NCBI GenBank assembly: GCA_964035545.1
Contig: OZ037766.1
Span: forward strand, 10,859,722-10,923,721
Length of the DNA stretch: 64,000 nt
DNA from: Bugula neritina
Lineage: Eukaryota; Bryozoa; Gymnolaemata; Cheilostomatida; Bugulidae
Direction of reading: 5' to 3'
Below, piece after piece: positions 13,401-26,200 of the stretch. The notes beneath the pieces are model-generated. The model was not told where the DNA came from. It did not search any database and saw nothing but the letters and a program-made list of their open reading frames with translations. Within the stretch, counting starts at the first letter, position 1. Each line of letters opens with the position of its first letter. The translations under genes were made by a program, and so were the position numbers.

Positions 13401-16400
13401 TAATGTTGTAGACTTTCCCTGGCTTTGGCAATATCAGCGTTACTTCTCAACTGTAAGTATAATTTGTATAACTTTTCAAACGAAGCATTTAATCAAATTA
13501 AACAATAGTTATATATATCAATGCTTAAGGATTTAGTGTTGTTTTCACTGTGCACTAGCATTTTTTGCAATTCTGAAAAATTCGCTAAATTGGGTTGTTG
13601 AATGATATGACTTCTGTTTTGTTTCATGTTTAAAATATTATTTAACATAATATAATATACATGTCATCCTGCTATATAGTTATTAATATTTTTGATAGTT
13701 GATTAATTTCTAAAATAAGTTGTGCTGTAACAAGTTTGAAGTGATGTGTAAATTGTCAAAGGTGAAAGTTGACGTTAAAATTATAAATTGTTAATTCAAT
13801 ACCTAACATTAATACCTTATGTTTGGAAGTTAAGATATTAGCAAAAATTAAAACTGAACAGTTTATATGCTCTTTAAGACTGATTGGCTTCTCTATCAAC
13901 ATAATTACATAATATACAGTAATTTCTTATTTAATACTACTTGTATTATATACCTACCCAGTTGTTATAGAAAATATTGTTAATGAAAGCATTAAATATG
14001 TAACATTTTAGTGCCAATTGACTGGCTGACTCTGGTGATTGAGATGAAGTTCATGCTGCTATGGAGTGACATAAGACAGGGCTTGTTCCTTACTGTACTA
14101 CTCTGCTACTGGGTGGTATTCGCTAGCGAGCATATGATGGTAAGTTACTACGGCTAGAGTTGTCTTCTTATTAAAATTGTCTTTTATTACTTATAATTAG
14201 CCCTAAATGTTTGAAGTTTTCTAGTTTTATCCTGTTACTATGCATACATGTACTTTAAAAATAAGTTTACATAATGATAACATATTACAGTAATGATAGC
14301 TTTAGATTTTCACTGAATAATTTAATAGAAATTAGTTTCTGTATTAACATATTGTATGTTTTACTTTGTCTTGTGTCTGTTTTAGTGATAGAGGTTCTGT
14401 GGTTTAATAATTTCTTACAATATGTTCATTAGAAAACCTGATCTAATAATGTCTACTTGTTATTTCTAGTTTGTTTTCTGTGCTTCTTGTTTTGCAATAA
14501 TTATTGAAGAAAAATTGGTGAATTCTTTTTTCTTTCAGGATGATGTAAAGAGGGGACAGCTGAGCAGTTATTATAAACAATTATCTTTTGTTATGTTTGC
14601 AAGCGCCCTTATGTTTGTTTTCGACATTTGTGAAAGGTTAGTCAAAATGATCCAGTTATGTTCAGAGCAATTCTCTTACTAATGATGAAATGCAAAATCT
14701 TATCTTCAAGTTATGTTCATATGCAGGTCAATTTGTTTAACTAAATACTTAACAAGCAGTTCTGTCTAATTGGCATTTTCATTAGCAAGAATTAAATTAT
14801 TAGCTGTAATTGTAATTAAATTAAACTTGGAATCAATAATCAATAATAAATTAACTCTTCTACTGTACTTGTATTCAGAGGAATCAGAATAATGAACCCC
14901 TTCTTCACCCTCTGGGCGAGCTCTACTGGAACCAAAGTGGCTAAGGCTTTTCTTGGACTCGCCGTGGCATCTGCAATCATCTATTTCTTGACGTTGGCTG
15001 TCATTGTCATCAAAGCCATTTACAACATTTGGAAGAAAAAATCTCAGTTTAAATTTATGGCAAAAGGCTTGCAAATACATTACATGGTGAGTTGATGTAG
15101 AGCCAAAGGTTCAACTATCGTATAAATTTCTACTGATGTTACTAAATAATTATAATTGTTGATGATTTGTATTTAGTGAAAGAAAGTAGGAATTATCGTG
15201 CCTTGCTAGCATGCATTATAATTGGTTTCCGTTTTATCTGAAGAGATGAAATGGAGAAATTTTGAAAAATGATGATTCAATTATTTATTACTTTAAAAGT
15301 TCAATGATATCTACGCAAACATCATCAGCTACTTCATCAACTCTCGTAAATGTTTTATAGCCCAAGTTTTACAAACCGTGTTTCACTTCTCTCACCATGA
15401 AATTGTGTGATTCCCTTCATATCTATATAATATTCTAATCTCTGTTTTGCAGAGTATAATCTACAGATTTTACTTTGCGCTGATGTTCAGTGTGGTATGT
15501 TCTATCTTGACTGTGGCGGCATTTGCTATGGGGCAAATATACGAGAGTCGATGGCGATGGGAATTGGATGAGGAAGTAGATGTTGATGAAGTCGGTGTTG
15601 TGGATGGACAGCACGCATGGGATGTGAATCTTAAAGATTTCAAAGTCACAACAGCATTTCAGTTAGGTAAGTTGAAACCTCAAACCTAACTAGTTATGTT
15701 ATTATGAATTATTTTCTCATAAGTGAGGGGTGACATACAGTTGTGTGACGTAAGAAATGTAGAAGTTCAGGTCTTGTAGTCTTTTGATGTTTCTAATTCT
15801 AATATTTCTTGATTTAATAGACTATAATGTTTTATTTTCATAAATCTTCTAGCCATCCTGTATTGTGAATGTATAAGCTAGTGATGTAGTAAGTGCACGC
15901 TATTTCCATCTGATTGTATGCACAAGTAGGATGTGGAGTGTGTATGCTTGCTATACATCATGCTATTGTACTGTTCATAGGTGTATACGGAACTTGGAAT
16001 GTCTATGTTATGGTGATGCTGATATTCTATGCTCCTTCTCATAAGCAGGCTGCCCTGCCTGTTGATGCTGATGGTGAGACTTAAGAACTCTTTGGTTGCA
16101 TTTCTCTAACCATAACCTTATTCAAAATTGGGGCACACATTTTAACTGTTTAACAGTGAAGAAATATTCACCCCCTAAACCAGTTCATTTTGTTCACTTG
16201 TGGACTTCTTTTATTCACTAATATTTGATTGCTTTATGCAAAGTATTTGCATTGAACATTTTTTGATCACCTTTGTAAGTTTGAAAATGTTTAATATATT
16301 TTCTGTATTATAATTACTTTATAAGCTTTTCATCAACTTCTTGCAGGAAATGAAGAGGATGAAAGAGTTGAACTGACTTCTCTATCTTCTGGTCCAACTA

Positions 16401-16948
16401 CTAGATCTCGCTCTGCTGCCGCTGTTTCTACCTTTTCAACTGGTAAGTTAAATTATTTCATTTGAATTACTCCAATAGTTTTATTATTCTTCTACAGGTA
16501 TTGTTTGAAGTTGTCCTCTCATAACGTCAAATTGAAGAATAATTATTAAATACTGAGCTGTAATGAGTTATTTTAATGTTATAATGAATTGAAATATTCT
16601 CAAATGGTAAACAGTTTGTATCGTGTTTTTTTCTGAAACAACATAAGTGTGGTCCTCTTGTATTTAGCTTGTTGCCAACAATAGAGTATGTTTTGCTACC
16701 TAAAAACTTTATTGCTTTCAGCAAGTTATAAACCATTAAAGGTATTTTTTTTAATTATACCATTTCTTAATTTGTGGCTGTAATAACAAATTATTGTTTC
16801 TGAAAATCTGTTCTCTAATTCTGCTCTCGTACAATTCACAGAAGATGCTACTGACGAGACAGTCAACTTGACCTCTGGGCAGCAGGTCAGCGACCAGCAC
16901 CAGGCTCAGATACACTCTCTGTCTAGCCGACCATCACATCTAGACTAA
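10459..16948 (+). CDS. WLS: Wntless, Wnt cargo receptor (GPR177/Evi)
   Basis: Wntless carries lipidated Wnt proteins from the ER/Golgi to the cell surface. Fourteen exons: 10459-10564, 11589-11734, 12059-12197, 12429-12556, 12796-12951, 13181-13317, 13412-13452, 14012-14139, 14539-14636, 14879-15086, 15453-15666, 15981-16073, 16347-16442, 16842-16948. They total 1797 nt, or 598 aa (human is about 541). The N-terminus MAGVILENLSTKKL is typical, followed by TM1 near 14-33. Then come a luminal domain, the TGGFT segment before TM2 near 228, the conserved LWSDIRQGLF near 306, NPFFTLWAS after the DICERG-like exon junction, and a GIYGMWN-like VYGTWNVYV with YAPSHK near 525. The cytoplasmic tail after about 530 is acidic and Ser/Thr-rich and specific to this gene. 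The acceptor of exon 2 was chosen at 11589 by alignment; an alternative lies slightly upstream. A polyadenylation signal AATAAA is at 17534-17539. Confidence 0.95.
12628..12759. mobile_element. foldback (inverted-repeat) element, copy 1
   Basis: The arms AGGAAATTGCTAGAAGCAGC and the reverse complement of the block ending CTAGCGATTCCT at 12759 pair with few mismatches. An inner pair, GGTCACTGAGTG near 12659 and GCACTCAGTCAC near 12716, extends the hairpin. The element takes up more than half of WLS intron 4. The inner words AGCAGC, ACTGAGTG and GTTTGGAGT recur in the same order in the hairpin at 62193-62346, so the two look like copies of one non-autonomous family. Confidence 0.6.
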
Positions 16949-17560
16949 CTGCCTTACACTGCGTTTCCATCATTCACATTACATGAATGGATTTTTCATT
17001 GCTGCTTGGAAACAGTTACATCGAATGAGACCACAACCAGTTCATGGAAACCGCAACCACAAATTAACCCCTTCAAGCATCCATTCACATAATGCACAGT
17101 CATGGAAATGCAGTGTTACACTACTTTGTACTACCTTGTAGCTTCAAGTTGCTACACCACAAGTACATAATTCGTAGACAGACGCTGCTTTGAGGGTGGG
17201 AGACTTCCATACTTCATTTTTCATTGTTGATATTTTAGCAGAACATTTTAACTAAGACAGATCTTAGACCTGTGAAGAAATTTAAGATAAAATAGTTGTA
17301 ACTTTTTAAGTTATAGATCTCTTAATGATTGTAGCTTTAGTCATTTTGTTATCCATGACAAAAAATTTTAGTCAATTTTTATAGATTTTATAATATTGTA
17401 TCTCTCTGTATCTCTTATTGCTCTACTTATTGGAGATTCTTGAATCTGTACTTATACACATCTCATGTGCTTTTATATTCTTCTTTATTTTGTGATTGTA
17501 AATGGTTGCATTTTAACTCACTCAATGTACTCAAATAAATTCATGCTCTTTATTGAGACT
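16949..17560 (+). other. WLS 3' untranslated region
   Basis: The stretch from the WLS stop to shortly after the AATAAA at 17534-17539 is read as the 3' UTR of WLS. It contains a MITE at 16957-17115 directly after the stop codon. No coding content is seen. Confidence 0.6.
16957..17115. mobile_element. MITE with TTA target duplications (Harbinger-like)
   Basis: The left end reads CACTGCGTTTCCAT and the right end ATGGAAATGCAGTG, its inverted complement with one mismatch. The element is 159 bp and is flanked on both sides by TTA (16954-16956 and 17116-17118). Short TIRs and a 3-bp TTA duplication are typical of PIF/Harbinger-derived MITEs. Inside, further GGAAAC/GTTTCC words make the element partly self-complementary. 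It starts nine bases after the WLS stop codon and is therefore probably transcribed in the mRNA. Confidence 0.75.
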
Positions 17561-18256
17561 CTGTTAGTCTTCACTCATAGTAACAATATGTCAACTTTAT
17601 TTTCCACCCTAAAATATTTTGAAAGCATGTAGCTGGTCTATTTCAAGTTAGAAATTGCAGCAACTATTAGTATTAAAACACTACAGCAATAAGGTTTTAA
17701 TACAGCATACCATTGCTTTGTATAAAACCGTCTTTATTTAAATGCCAGCTTGTTTCTAATCAACATTTTTGGTACTGTTACCATAGCACTGTTTGACAGA
17801 CAACTTTGTAATAAAAACCAATTTTTCTTTCAATTCAGCTGAAGTGTTAAAATCCAACACCTTGAGTGGCAAATCACTAGATTTAGGAAGCTTAGCTGGT
17901 GCTAGTAATTGTTAAAATACAGCTGTGAAGTACTTACACCGTTTATCCATTCAAAACTTATTTGTTAACATCTCATTAGAGCAAATACAGCTTTTTACCT
18001 GATCAAATACTTGTCTTTATTGTTATAACTTATACATAGTGATAGGCTTCAGCTTTTTGTAGGGGCTATTATATCATTTCAAAGCAGTGCACCAAGTTCT
18101 ATTGGACATTTGTGTGAAATTTTAAATCCTGCAAACATTTTGCTCTAGTATTAGGCTATTGATTAAACAACATTCAATTTATGGTGGTAACAGGCTTATA
18201 ACTAACTTATCTTATTTTTTAATTGATTGTTATATTTCTTCCAATATACCATAACT
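17561..18256. other. intergenic, WLS to IQ-motif gene
   Basis: AT-rich sequence without a supported exon. The promoter and 5' UTR of the downstream IQ-motif gene should lie here. I see no clear motif. Confidence 0.5.
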
Positions 18257-21200
18257 ATGAGTTATAACATGGAAAATGAACCAGTTATTCAACTAACTGA
18301 AATGACTTGGGAAGATCTTTCAGCATTTAAAAAGCGAAAACGACCGTAAGTATTGCTATTATATTATATTATTTCCAACTGTAAAGTTGCCTTTAAGTAA
18401 AAGCTTGTTAGTGAAATTGTTGTGATAAATTTTGTCATTAAATAACATCACTGTATGAAATATGCAATCTGCCACATTTTACCTGAATGGTAGAGATTGA
18501 CAGCACTTAGTATATTTAAAATGGTTTGTAGGAAGAAAGCAGTAGATCTGACAGAGGAAGAAATCATCTTAAAGGAGTCTCGCCAGAAGCAGCTTCAGAT
18601 AGCAGCTGAAAGAGAAAGAATTACATATTTCAGAAGATACCACAAAGCTGCTCTTATCATCCAGAAAGCATGGAAAATGTAAGCATAACAACCTGACCAT
18701 GTAGTTGACATTCTTTTTATATAATTATGTAGTTGATGAATTAAATGTATATCATATCTATTTCGTAGAGTTTTGGTATCATAAAATATTATATTGTAGC
18801 TACACTACAAGTCAAGTTGAATCTCTACTGTTTTGACCCAAAAGTTGTTGTTGTGATTTAATGACAACAATTAATATGTATGTGTCAATTTTTTAAAATG
18901 AGATGAAACTAAAGTTAAACTTTATCAGGTGGAACCGCTAAAAGTAAAAATGTGAATCTGCACTAATTTTGATCCAAATTTAAAGAGGAAAATTATATAC
19001 AAGGTTTTAATTATAGGTATATTATATGTATTATAATATATAACTAATGTTGTTATTATAGTCAAAACATGATTGCTATTTAGGAATTTGTTTTATACAA
19101 ATTATAAACAAGCTAAAAAACATTGTCAAGACTCAACACAAGTAGTGATTAAATATAGAATTTTCCTTTTTTATTGTTATCTTGAGCAATGTTTTAGATT
19201 ACGCAGTGTTGTATTAAGTGTAGACAAGTTTACAGGATTTTAGAGTTAATATTTGTACTTTGTTAAGCAAGGAAAAAATAATGTTTATTACAGCCAATGG
19301 TATAGCAAAATATTAAGTTACTGCAGAAAACCCCACTTCTTCTATTGTAGCTTTGGTGAAAAATTATTACTTGCTGTAAAAGATCAACTTTGCCACCTCG
19401 TCCTGTATTCTCACCTGCTGCAACAATGCCCCAGTATGCAATTATATCTCACGTTTCAACAGTCCACAAATCGCACAATAACTACAAAGCTATACCTTTC
19501 ATGAGACACAGAATATTGTGTTCCCCTTATTCTAGTTTATATGATTTAAACATTGGTTATAATCAAAAATATTTGATTATATATTTTTTCATTTGCTAGG
19601 TTTAAATTTAAGACTAAAGGGATTTTGAAAAATGCAAGAGATGCGGTTAGAAAGAAGAGGCTGGATGCGGGAGAGTTAGAATGGAAGATGCAAATAGCAG
19701 CGTGTACCATACAGCTAGCGTGGCGAAAGTATGCCAGACGGCAACTAATGAAGAGGATAAACAGCACTACAAACGTAACTCTACATATGTGGGACGCAGA
19801 GATGTTAGCTATGAAGCAAAAATACAACTTACAAAGAATTTACAGTAAGAAACTACATTTAATAAATTTAATTAATATAATTCTGTGCCCCATATTTCAA
19901 TTAACTAAAAAGAATTTCCATATATTATGACTTTTCTGTTGACAGTTATTCTTTCATCTTATGGCTATTAAATATAAGATTTGATTAGAACCATTTTTAT
20001 TAGAGGTTCGCCCAAAAAAAGCAGCTATAAACCCACGTGAGTTTTATGGGTTTTGGGAACTATGTTCGAACTTGAAGAAAGATTTTAACTAAAACATAAA
20101 AGTTGTTTATAATTTGATATATATTATATATATGGCTGCTAACAAGATATTTCCTTTGTTTGAAGTAGTTTAACTAGCAATTACTGCTGGTACTGTTAGT
20201 TGTTGGTTGTCATATAACATTCTTTATGTTCTTTTCATGACTCTAAACAATAAGCACAATTTTATAGCTAAACATCTCCCATTTAAATTATATCCATTGA
20301 AGGGTTTTACCAATATTGCATGTCATTAGTGACTTTTCTTCTTTTGTGATAAGAAATATTGATTGATGTTAAATGAAATCACATTTGAAAAAAATTGATT
20401 TACTATTTGTTTGCTTAAAGAGTTAATGTGGTGTAAATTGCAAATAATACGTATATTTGCCTGGTCAACCTTTTCAGGGATTACAATACATACCTTGTGT
20501 CAGCGATCAAACAGGATACGGCAAACATAGACGGTCTGTTTGCTTCGCATTGCTTGGCAATAGCACTTTATTTAGCTAATGCCATGAAAAACTAGTGAGT
20601 TAAAAACCCGATTAGAGTTTCCTGCCAAGCATCCCAATATTATGTTATAACTTGATCCTTCAGTCTAACGATGATTACAGCTAAGTAAATGCTGAAAATA
20701 ACATAACAGTGCAATGTTTAAACTGTAACTTATATGCTGATATTTATATGTTTAGACATACCTGAACAAAATGTTATATTATTGATTAAAAACATCTAGG
20801 GTTATTTTTAAAACATTGTCCGCTTTTGTCAAAAAAATTCTTGATCTATTGCCTGACATGAGTTTTCTAAGTTTTAAGTTTCTGAAACATTAATTTTAAT
20901 ATCTGTTTTTATAGTTATTGTTATGTTGTTCAAAGTTTAATCGATTTAGGTATGACAAAAGTGGCATCAATAATTGTGAAAGTTAAAGAGGTTATTTTAA
21001 AATTTGAAATATAAATGTAAAAGCTAATATATTTTATTTTATAATGAATAATTACAATGCATTATAGTTATTATTTTTCTTATACATTTAAAAACCTTTA
21101 ATAAATTAGAACTATTTACATCTGGTGGCATTAATTAATATAGCAATAAAAACTATAAGATGAGTACAAAGTATATTTAGAAGTAACCTTACAGTCTTAT

Positions 21201-22055
21201 AGCATAATTTTGATTGTAATAAAATCTAGATAAGATTCTTGTTTCATAGCATAATATTCTGAAATAATGTTTCTTGTTGACAGGTGAACAGCTGTATGCC
21301 CCACACTGGCACCCATCTTCACTCTCCATAGAAAGGCCAGAGTGGCTGTCCTCTCACCCTTCACCTGCTGCCTTGTCATTTAACTTTGCCATCAATCAGT
21401 ATACTCAGCCATTAACTCTGTGCACTCAAGACTTTTTCAACTCTGAAAAGAGAGCCAACAGTATTCAATACAGCCAAATAGAGGAGCTTGACAGGCAAAT
21501 TCAAGGTTAGTCTAAACTCTAAAGTCATGTGTCAATATGCAAGTTTTGATTAAAGCTTACTATCTGTGTAACTTTTTAACAACTAAAAGCAAATCATTTT
21601 CTAAATTTGGATAATGCCATCAAATATCTGTAAGCAATACCATTGAAATAGTAAATAATTTGCACAGATTGACTTTTTTATTGTCATTACTCATTAGTGA
21701 AGTAGTGTTGAGGTAGGTTCAGTAATGGAGAAATTGAGAAAAGCCTGTATTCTAGATTAGAAATGTAGCAAAAGAAGTTATGTTCTCGCAAGAATTTCAA
21801 CCCACGGCCCCAACCAAAATTTAGCAATAAAATTGAAGAACTTAGGCCATCTCCATTTCTCCACGACTGCTCCCAAATGGTGGTGTTTTATGCACTTGAA
21901 TTCCATGTCATGTACATAAATATATATAATATTGGTGTCAGTAGTCAAAAATGTATAGCAAAGATTGACTCTTGTTTGTAGAAGGAATAGTTCAGCTTCA
22001 CTTGCCTCTAAATGCAGCAGAGGAGTCTACGCATTACTCATACAACATGACTTAG
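18257..22055 (+). CDS. IQ-motif protein, function unknown
   Basis: Five exons, 18257-18345, 18532-18678, 19600-19844, 21284-21505 and 21982-22055, join in phase to 777 nt, or 258 aa. I do not recognise an ortholog. The start MSYNMENEPVIQL has a second in-frame ATG four codons on. An acidic/basic helix (residues about 30-60) leads into a first IQ-like motif, AALIIQKAWKMFKFKTKG, which spans the exon 2/3 junction. The second, AACTIQLAWRKYARRQ, lies near residue 110. IQ motifs bind calmodulin or calmodulin-like light chains, so calmodulin binding is a fair inference. The C-terminal part is not helical-looking: it is rich in Pro, His and Trp (LYAPHWHPSS, RPEWLSSHPSP) and may be the family-specific part. 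Many small IQ proteins of this kind are ciliary or sperm-associated, but nothing here proves that. The exon model is solid; the function is open. Confidence 0.8.
21710..21897. mobile_element. short TIR repeat, copy 1
   Basis: The left end CAGTAATGGAGAAATTGAG and the reverse complement of the right end (CAGTCGTGGAGAAATGGAG) are alike. The interior shares long stretches with a second copy at 55200-55371, including the words GTTCTAGATTAGAAATGTAGC-like and GTTATGTTCTCG. The structure suggests a non-autonomous DNA transposon of about 170-190 bp. Exact ends and target duplication are not clear. It lies in the last intron of the IQ-motif gene. Confidence 0.6.
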
Positions 22056-23274
22056 TTTGAGAAAGCTACTGTATTTTATTTATATGAAAATATTATTTTA
22101 TGCTGCTTAAGCTACTTGGTTTTCCTTCTTATGTTCAGGTTTAATAAATTCTCTGTATTTGAAACTCCTGTTGATTATTTTTTGCTTTTAACCCAAGATT
22201 TAAACTATAAAACTAGGTGTTTAAACAAGTTAAAGCCGCATAAATACTGGAAACTGGAAAATAATGACCACATAATATTATCAATTAAACATGATAGGTT
22301 TGGTTAATATATCTAGTAAATTTGTGCATTACTACTCTGTAATTTTGCAACTAATATGCATATCTGTGCACATAATAGTGATCTAAACTCTAAAGTATTT
22401 TTTCTTACAAAGCAATTTCATAGTAATAAATTATGTTTAAGATTCTTTTCCTATTCTTTGTTTTTGCTCTTCTTCACACTTCTATGTGTTTTAAAGCAGA
22501 TATTTAATAACCATCATCATTCAACTGACTATAAGGTAGAAATATTGAGTTAACTAAATAAACTTTAGCTATCTGTTCACTTTTTATTACTCTGCAATAC
22601 TATTTTTTATTATCATGTTTCATTAAAATGTATTACATAGTAGGCATAAGGGAGTGTCTAGGGTTTAGAGTGTTTGGCTTAGCAAACACGAAATCATGGG
22701 TTCGAACCCCAGTAAAGGCCAAATTGGTGATGCTAGGAAGAGCATCTAGTCATAAATGCTCTTGTGCCACATATGAATAAGTAGTCGGTAGCCCGCTTTA
22801 AAAAAACTTTTCCATCAGGGCTAGTGGCTGTAAACTTGCGCGAGTGTTTTATTACATTATAATAGGTAGGTAGAGAAATTATTACTTAATTAGTTAACGC
22901 ATATAGCTCTATAAGCATTGCTTTTTAGACAGCACTCTACAATCTACATGATAGCATTTAGAACTCAATATATAACCTATATTATTTTTAAAATATTCTA
23001 AACTCAAGAAAAGCTCGACTATAGTTTAATATTTGCACCAAGCCAGACCAAACGATTTGCCAACATAATATTTGACTAAAATAAGAAGTTATCTCTTCTC
23101 GCAAACTGTAACAAAGTATTGCGTTTCAATAATAATAACATACTTTAGTTCGTGATTTTATATACAGTGTGTAGAAAATAAGGGCCATACAACAACGTTC
23201 ATTTAGCGATACATTATAAATAACTTTGTAATGATTTTGCAATAGAACATTATTTTAGAAAAGAAATAGAAAGC
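22056..23274. other. intergenic, IQ-motif gene to NOB1
   Basis: After the IQ-motif stop the sequence is AT-rich and lacks supported exons; open frames at 22116-22553 look random. A tRNA-derived SINE sits at 22647-22850. The NOB1 promoter should be in the last few hundred bases; no motif was recognised. Confidence 0.55.
22647..22850 (+). mobile_element. tRNA-derived SINE, copy 1
   Basis: A tRNA-like head carries a good B-box, GGGTTCGAACCCC, at 22698-22710, preceded by a degenerate A-box region with GGTTTAGAGTGTTTGGCTTAG. A central block with TGCTAGGAAGAGCATCTAG follows, then TGCTCTTGTGCCACATA, and the 3' part ends with GCTGTAAACTTG. The same order of blocks occurs at 37021-37240 and 39713-39930. 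It does not fold as a functional tRNA. Confidence 0.8.
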
Positions 23275-26200
23275 ATGGCCACTGTTGAGCATGTGATTGT
23301 AGATTCTGGTGCTTTTATCAGAAATGCTCCCGTAAAGGTGAGTTAGTTATTAACTAATATAATTAATATATAACCAATATTTTATATATATTTTCCATTG
23401 TTCCAACCTCAGCAAGGCCTAGGCCCTAGGGCTAGAGTAAGAGTAGGCCTAGACTAAGACTTAGAGTTACTGTTAGAGTAGCCTAGTGTAGTGACACTGA
23501 CTGTGAGTGTGAGTACTGAGTAGTGACTGTGAGTGTGAGTATGGCTATGGGTATGAGTATTGATTCTTTAATCTTTTGCATTTTCGCTTGACACTTCTGA
23601 CTTCTGGCTTCTCACAGTGAGTGGTGGCAATCTGAGTCACTGTCCCGTGTCAGACTCAGTTAGTTACTGTCAATGTTACTGTGAGACTGGGTGTCATTCA
23701 CAAAGAATTAATAGTCATAGTCATACTGTGTTTTATCTGGCAGTAGTAAACAATTAGTAGTACTAGTAGTACTATAATAATAATTTGCAAGGCAAATTGA
23801 AAATGAAAATTAACTGATATATCATACTTTCATAGTAAAAGAATTTGCCAACATTCCCATTGTATTTGCAGTATGAGCACTGTGAGTATATCTAACTTGC
23901 TACCTAGTCATAACTAAAGGTACTACTACTAGTAATAATTGGATTAGCTGTAGGTCAATGCCACTGCAATGTCTCAAATCAAGTTGGGTTATGACTTATG
24001 ATTATATAAATAAGTATAGGAAACATACACCAGGCCCAGCTGCATAATTATAACAAAAGTTCTTAGGATGCACAACATAAGTTTTTTTTGTTATATCAAT
24101 TGTGTGAAATATAATGTTTTGTCTGTAAAAGAGAAAATAAATAAAAAAATGCCTTTAGTGTTTTAGGTGTTTTAATAAAACAAAATGTCCTGGTAGATCG
24201 CATGCTTGCATATATTTGACTGTGATTTAAATTCTTTTAATAGTTTTTGGTTATAGGCATTGGAAGTCATTCATAGCCTTACGATGACAAAAGTTATGTT
24301 CTTAAAGACATGAAAGTTTTGCCAGAAAGACATTGTATGTAATGAAATGACTATAAATTTTGATCGTTTTTAGGATATCAGTGAAAATGTCTACACAATA
24401 GCAGATGTCGTGTCTGAGATAAAAGATAAAGCTACTAGACAAAGACTGCAGGTTCTCCCATATGTTATAAAGTTTGTTGAACCTGATAAAGATTGCCTGC
24501 ATATTGGTTAGTAGTTGCTCTTTAATCTGTTGGTAAAAAAAAACAATAGAATTTAGAGCACAAGTTAGTATATTACTATTATGATACATAATATGAATGC
24601 CAGCAGTGCTTGCTAGCTTAAAGTTCTGAAAATTATTTACTCTTGCTTTTTACAGTCACGGAGTTCACAAAGAAAACAGGAGACTATATTAGCTTGTCGG
24701 CTACTGATCTTCGACTCATTGCACTGACATACCAGTTGGAAAAGCAACACGTTGGCACTGAACATTTAAAAACTGTGCCAGATAGAAAGGTAGAATTGTG
24801 TATTTTTTGTTTATACCTTTTTTATTTGTCTTTGCATTTTATTAGGTCCTCAATTGTTTTAGTTTAAAGTGTGAGCAGTGCAATTTGAGATTTAGAGCCT
24901 GAAGTTTTTTTATGATATCTATATGTTAGCTCTACATTGCAATGTTTCATTACAGCTCACATTATCCCAGTTACCCCATTCACATTGATACTAATGGCGT
25001 TGTGTTTTCTCTATTTAGATAGAGCTAAATTCAGGCCATCATGGGGGTTTTGGAACAGAGATCGCAGGGTTTTACCTGAAAAACAAGGCCAGTGGTGTGT
25101 CTACAGCAGAAAGTGAAGATACAAAAAGCACAGAAGACCCTCCCTCTAGTTCAGGTATACCGAACTGTGACGAGGAAAGCAATGGCACTGATGAACTGTC
25201 ACCCAGTGAGAACCTCTCTACCGAGGAAGTTAATAAGAGGTCAGTAATTTTAAGGCATTTGCATCTAGTTGCTGTATTCCTTCTCTGGATTTTGAGATAA
25301 TTATATGCAATGCAAGCTTTATAAAGTACCTACCAATATATATGCAATCTTGACTCTTTATTGGGTAATAATTGTAGAAAAAATTTAAAGGAGCTCTTGT
25401 GTTTTATTATAAACACTCAAGTCAAGCTTTGGTTCAATGCTTGATGTCTTCAAAATGCTGGCTGGTAAAATATCGATCTTTTCTAGCCTCTAAAGTCTAG
25501 CAAGTTCAGAAAAAAGCTAGCTATGTTGGTTGTTTTCTCTTTGAAAAAGAGTAATCAAAAAGAAGGCATCCGCAACTGTAGAATATTGGCTACTGAAGCT
25601 CCTGTAAAAATTCAAATGCTTGGTTTTAAGATTTTGGTCACGATCAGGTTTATATAGTGTGTTTTATGGTCTGTAGGTAGATTTGTTCGTAGTTGTCTTC
25701 CCACAGTATGTTGTGGTAAGATCTAAGTGTCGTCATTTGTTTTAATGAGACTTTTTTACAGTTTGTCTACTTCTTTCTACTTCTCAGTTAGCTTGTGCTT
25801 ATGGAAAGGAACTGGTTATGCTCGTGAAGTTATATTTCTCAGCAAATCTTTCATATTCTTCACTGACATAGCAATACTTGTCTATACTTGATTATAAAAC
25901 ATCTCCACCCTAATTGATATGCACTCTCCAAAATGTGGTGGGATCATTTTGCCGGTCAATGTTTAGGCTGCCGAATGATGGAGATGTTTTAAATGAAGAC
26001 ATACCTGAAGGTGACTCATCCAGTGATGAAGTTGCATCAGATGATGATGATGAGGGGTGGATTACTCCAAGTAATATTGGTGAGATGAATAAAATGATGG
26101 CCGGTACGTCTATTGGCGGGGAGACAACTTCATCATGCAAAGTCGGTTGTCTTACCACAGATTTTGCAATGCAGGTTAGACTAGATTATTTAGCATCAAG

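Noticed and set aside
20478-20530. Possible extra exon of the IQ-motif gene after TTTTCAGG
   Set aside because: In the required phase it runs into a stop before any donor; the joined 19844 to 21284 model is in phase without it.
22690-22715. Functional tRNA gene at the good B-box
   Set aside because: No acceptor stem or complete cloverleaf; the B-box belongs to a SINE head repeated elsewhere in the window.
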